This document shows, one piece after another, positions 61,412 to 64,000 of a DNA stretch of 64,000 bases. A program made the position numbers and the translations under genes. Position 1 is the first letter of the stretch. Each line of letters begins with the position of its first letter. The notes under the pieces are model-generated. The model saw only the letters and a program-made list of their open reading frames with translations. It searched no databases and was not told the origin of the DNA. The stretch comes from Nageia nagi (Eukaryota; Pinophyta). The stretch lies in contig JBITNC010000001.1 in the NCBI GenBank assembly GCA_050084985.1, positions 159,712,001-159,776,000 on the forward strand, written 5' to 3'.

Positions 61412-61878
61412 ATGCTCTATTAATAATCAACACATGTCTATATACAACAGGTGACTATGAGTGATGGCTTGGCATCTCCATGATGACTTATAGTGCACCA
61501 TTGATCAGTTATTTATAAGATGGCATTATTTGATTATCTTATTTAAATATATGATGCATCTAACTGATTTTGTTCATGAGTTGCTTGTAGCATGCAGGAT
61601 CTTCTTCAAAAATGCAGGTTACTCACCTTGTGTAAGCAAGCTCATGGAGACTCACATGTCAGCTTAAAGTTGATCGAATACTATGTACAGTGAAACCAGT
61701 TGTGGTTAATGATTGTATTTTAAACCATTTTGTCAAATGGTAATGTAGTGAGTCTCATACTAGTTCTCAAAAAGATTCTCAAATATGTAAATGTTCTCAT
61801 CTACACTTGTATCTCTATGGAGGAGAACTCTCTCTTACTCTCTCTCTTCTCTCTTCTACGCTCTATCCCAATATTGCA

Positions 61879-61889
61879 TTAAGGGGGAG
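61879..61889 (+). other. Polypurine tract of copia D
   Basis: TTAAGGGGGAG lies directly before the 3' LTR; it primes plus-strand DNA synthesis. Confidence 0.9.
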
Positions 61890-62364
61890 TCTTAGAATTT
61901 GTAATGAAATATTGTGAATATCTAAACTCCTTGTAAATTCAATTAATCACTTAAAGGATATGTAGATACCTTAAGGGATTAATTGAATTCTTTATTATGT
62001 AGACTTTGACTTTACCATGTGGTTAGTTGGTAGGTTAAAGTTAGGTGATACATTTATTGTAACCCTAACCTTACCCTTGGGTTAAAGGAGGTTAGGGAGG
62101 TGCTCTCAAGCTATAAATATAGGGCCTCTCCTCTTGTAATATAACTAAGTTTTTGGAGTAAGATTACTCTACTAGTTGTGTAGGAGAGAAAGAGAATGTT
62201 GTGAATAGGTGCATAGATTGAGAATTGAGAACTAGTTGTGGATGTACTCCCAAGGAGGGAGGAACCACATTATATTTGTGTTATATTGTGTAAATGGTGT
62301 TATGTTGAATGATTGAGTTTCCTAGTCTTGGACCTTGAGGATTAGAGTAGGTCTAAATCCTTCA
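61890..62364 (+). repeat. 3' LTR of copia D
   Basis: 475 bases, starting TCTTAG (TG changed to TC) and ending CCTTCA. Right target duplication ATAAT at 62365-62369. Confidence 0.95.
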
Positions 62365-62369
62365 ATAAT
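62365..62369. repeat. Target-site duplication of copia D (right)
   Basis: ATAAT, identical to 53819-53823. Confidence 0.95.
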
Positions 62370-63125
62370 GTCAATGAGCAAAATTATAAAAGAAATGATT
62401 ACAAAATTTTAGACATACCATGCCCATAGTGGCATGGATTTACTTTGAACATTCATGCGATTTGAAATATTGAAATACAAGGCTACTAAATATTCAAATA
62501 TTTGGTACATTTATGAAAATTGAATGCTATTATTTATTATTCTACTAATAATTATTTTCAAGGCCATGGTTATTCCATGGGAAAATATCTCATTTTTCAT
62601 AGGTTATTCCAAGCTTGAGTCATTAAAAGTTCTCATCAACTTGATAATCATGGATATTGCAAGCTCGAGGCATGAAAATGGACCTCCTATGCTTGCTCTT
62701 CATAGACTATGAGTTTTCATCACAGTATTCTATACATCATGGTTTATAGAACTATGAGTTGCATCAACCATAGTAACATAATTGATATCATATTAATTTG
62801 ATACTTGCTCTTTCAATTGATTATTCTCTAATGGGATGTGATATATATGGGTATTATGCTGATTTGTTCTTTAGGTATTATCCAAGTGAGTAGGATTGGC
62901 ATAGATCGCTCACCTCATATAGGGACTTCGATTTTGGCTTGCTTACTTGATGTAACATAAGAAGTGGAAAACAAGACCAAAAGGGGGAAGAAAACATACC
63001 ATACTTGACATATAGATCAAAATAGAGAAGTTCACTTTACTATTGAAAAATTTCCTCTCTTCTCTAAACTTCTTTGGATTATGCAATTTCAATGCTTTTC
63101 ATTTCATATCCAAAGAGGTGTAAAA
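62370..63125 (+). other. 3' interior of element G after copia D
   Basis: Non-coding AT-rich sequence. It has a purine run (ccaaaagggggaagaaaaca, about 62978-62997) and ends at ccaaagaggtg before the 3' LTR; either could be the polypurine tract. No pol text is found. Confidence 0.45.
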
Positions 63126-63856
63126 TTTAGATGCCTAAAAATGATTTATTATTTATATAATAAATCATATTTATAATTCTTAAATTATCAATGACAATAA
63201 TATATAAATCAAGATAAAGTTGATATTACAATATAATACCATATGCTAAGATCAATGCAATATCATTTACTATGGTTCATGTTTAAGTTATCTTGAATAC
63301 AACAAAGATTATTATTATTGTTGAGATTCAAACTCATTCCTCTCTATATCCTTTTATAGGCTATAAATATGGGTGAAATAGGTTGATTTCCATAAGATTG
63401 GATTGCTTTGATATGATAAAGAACTCTAATAGGTGGTTTTCAACTATAGTAGTTTCTCTAGATGACAACCTATCTTGGGAACTTGTTATACTCTAAGCTC
63501 TAAACTTTATATCTTTTATGCATAACATGAATAATCTAGTTCCATATCATCAACAACATTCTGCCTCTATGCTATTAGCGACATGCACCTTCTAGATCAG
63601 GAGTTTTAAATTTTGGTGTTTGACTCATTGCTCTAATCAGGTGAAGATCTGTATTGAGCTTATCTCGAATCCAATCCCAATCCTCTAAAGATTCACTGCT
63701 ATTTGCTTTTGAGGATTGCACATACACTCTATATCAGGTTCATGCATTTCATGTAATATTATTGAAATATGATATAATGCTTATTATATATTCAATTGTA
63801 TATTGTAGACTATTATTTAATTATGTTATGTTATAATTAACAATTTGAGGTCTAAA
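63126..63856 (+). repeat. 3' LTR of element G
   Basis: TTTAGATGCCTAAAAATG ... TTTGAGGTCTAAA, matching the 5' LTR with both ends changed by single substitutions. It contains the same TATA context (ggctataaatatggg). Confidence 0.85.
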
Positions 63857-64000
63857 ATATAGAGAATGAGTTCAAAAGGTAGATATGAGAATATCTCCCT
63901 ACAGTGCTTTGGATGTCATATGTAAGGCCATAAAAAGTTGAACTTCCCCTTAAATAAATCTAATAACTCAAAACCAAAGAGCAAGGAAGATGAAAGAAAG
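63857..64000 (+). pseudogene. Possible gag zinc-knuckle remnant flanking G
   Basis: One plus frame gives ENISLQCFGCHMxGHKKLNF followed by a Lys/Ser-rich tail to the window end. This is the Cys-X2-Cys-X4-His-X4-Cys knuckle with the last Cys as Phe and one stop (TAA). If right, G inserted into the gag of another retroelement that continues beyond the window. Confidence 0.4.

Larger units (their letters stand above)
53824..62364 (+). mobile_element. Ty1/copia element D, full length, 8.5 kb
   Basis: LTRs of 476 and 475 bases bound a complete internal region: methionine-tRNA primer site, a leader of about 2.9 kb with PPR cargo, gag-pol (57236-61126), a repeat-bearing 3' untranslated region and a polypurine tract. 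Target duplications ATAAT lie on both sides. The LTRs differ at roughly ten sites, about 98% identity, making D the youngest insertion in the window. Coding is broken by seven stops, one frameshift and an RT active-site change, so it is now non-autonomous. It is the same family as C and B' but less decayed. Confidence 0.95.
46596..63856 (+). mobile_element. LTR element G: gag-only, antisense PMD cargo, split by copia D
   Basis: The two parts are 46596-53823 and 62370-63856. The LTRs (46596-47328 and 63126-63856) align closely; the 5' one has TGTAGA...TCTACA ends. Inside are a Ty3/gypsy-type gag, a long antisense plant-mobile-domain pseudogene, and non-coding remainder. No reverse transcriptase, RNase H or integrase text is seen in the roughly 7.2 kb interior, so G fits the gag-bearing non-autonomous (TR-GAG) class. 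Flanking 5-mers are GTATG (46591-46595) and ATATA (63857-63861), which differ by two G-to-A changes and are only a weak duplication candidate. Confidence 0.7.

Overview
The window looks like repeat-rich, AT-rich nuclear DNA of a land plant with a large genome. The evidence is LTR retrotransposons of both plant superfamilies, a CACTA transposase with plant-type introns, a plant mobile domain (PMD) gene fragment and a pentatricopeptide-repeat (PPR) fragment. A gymnosperm or other large-genome plant is my guess; no host gene is present to settle it. I see no intact host gene, tRNA, rRNA or CRISPR array. Nearly every open frame is a piece of a decayed mobile element.

Layout. (1) 1-13496: a Ty3/gypsy element (A, minus strand, running off the left edge) sits inside a Ty1/copia element (C, minus), which sits inside a CACTA transposon (E, plus). 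(2) About 13940-19515: a Ty3/gypsy element (H, plus) with both LTRs and a deleted integrase core. (3) 19516-21480: unassigned AT-rich DNA with a two-way hairpin repeat. (4) About 21480-45815: a Ty1/copia element (F, minus) carries a second copia (B', minus, 24348-24917 and 38926-45815), which carries a 14 kb Ty3/gypsy element (B, plus, 24918-38925). (5) 46596-63856: a gag-only LTR element (G, plus) with an antisense PMD pseudogene, split by a nearly full-length Ty1/copia element (D, plus, 53824-62364). D has a perfect ATAAT target-site duplication and LTRs about 98% alike. (6) 63857-64000: a possible gag zinc-knuckle remnant of yet another element.

What stands out. Elements A and B belong to one Tat-like family in which an additional RNase H lies between protease and reverse transcriptase. 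B also has a long sense-strand third reading frame between integrase and the 3' LTR. Copias C, B' and D share a leader of roughly 2.5-2.8 kb that begins with AG|GTAAA (C and D) and ends in a splice-acceptor-like TAG four or fewer bases before the gag ATG (all three). It looks like a large leader intron, and in D it holds a PPR gene fragment. G has gag but no visible pol and carries the PMD fragment in reverse.

Decay is mostly by C-to-T change: stops fall at glutamine codons (CAA/CAG) wherever sibling copies allow a comparison, as expected of methylated, silenced repeats. Active-site losses are visible in D (reverse transcriptase), B (integrase), H (reverse transcriptase) and F (integrase). 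All boundaries come from reading and aligning by eye; those given as 'about' may be off by tens of bases.
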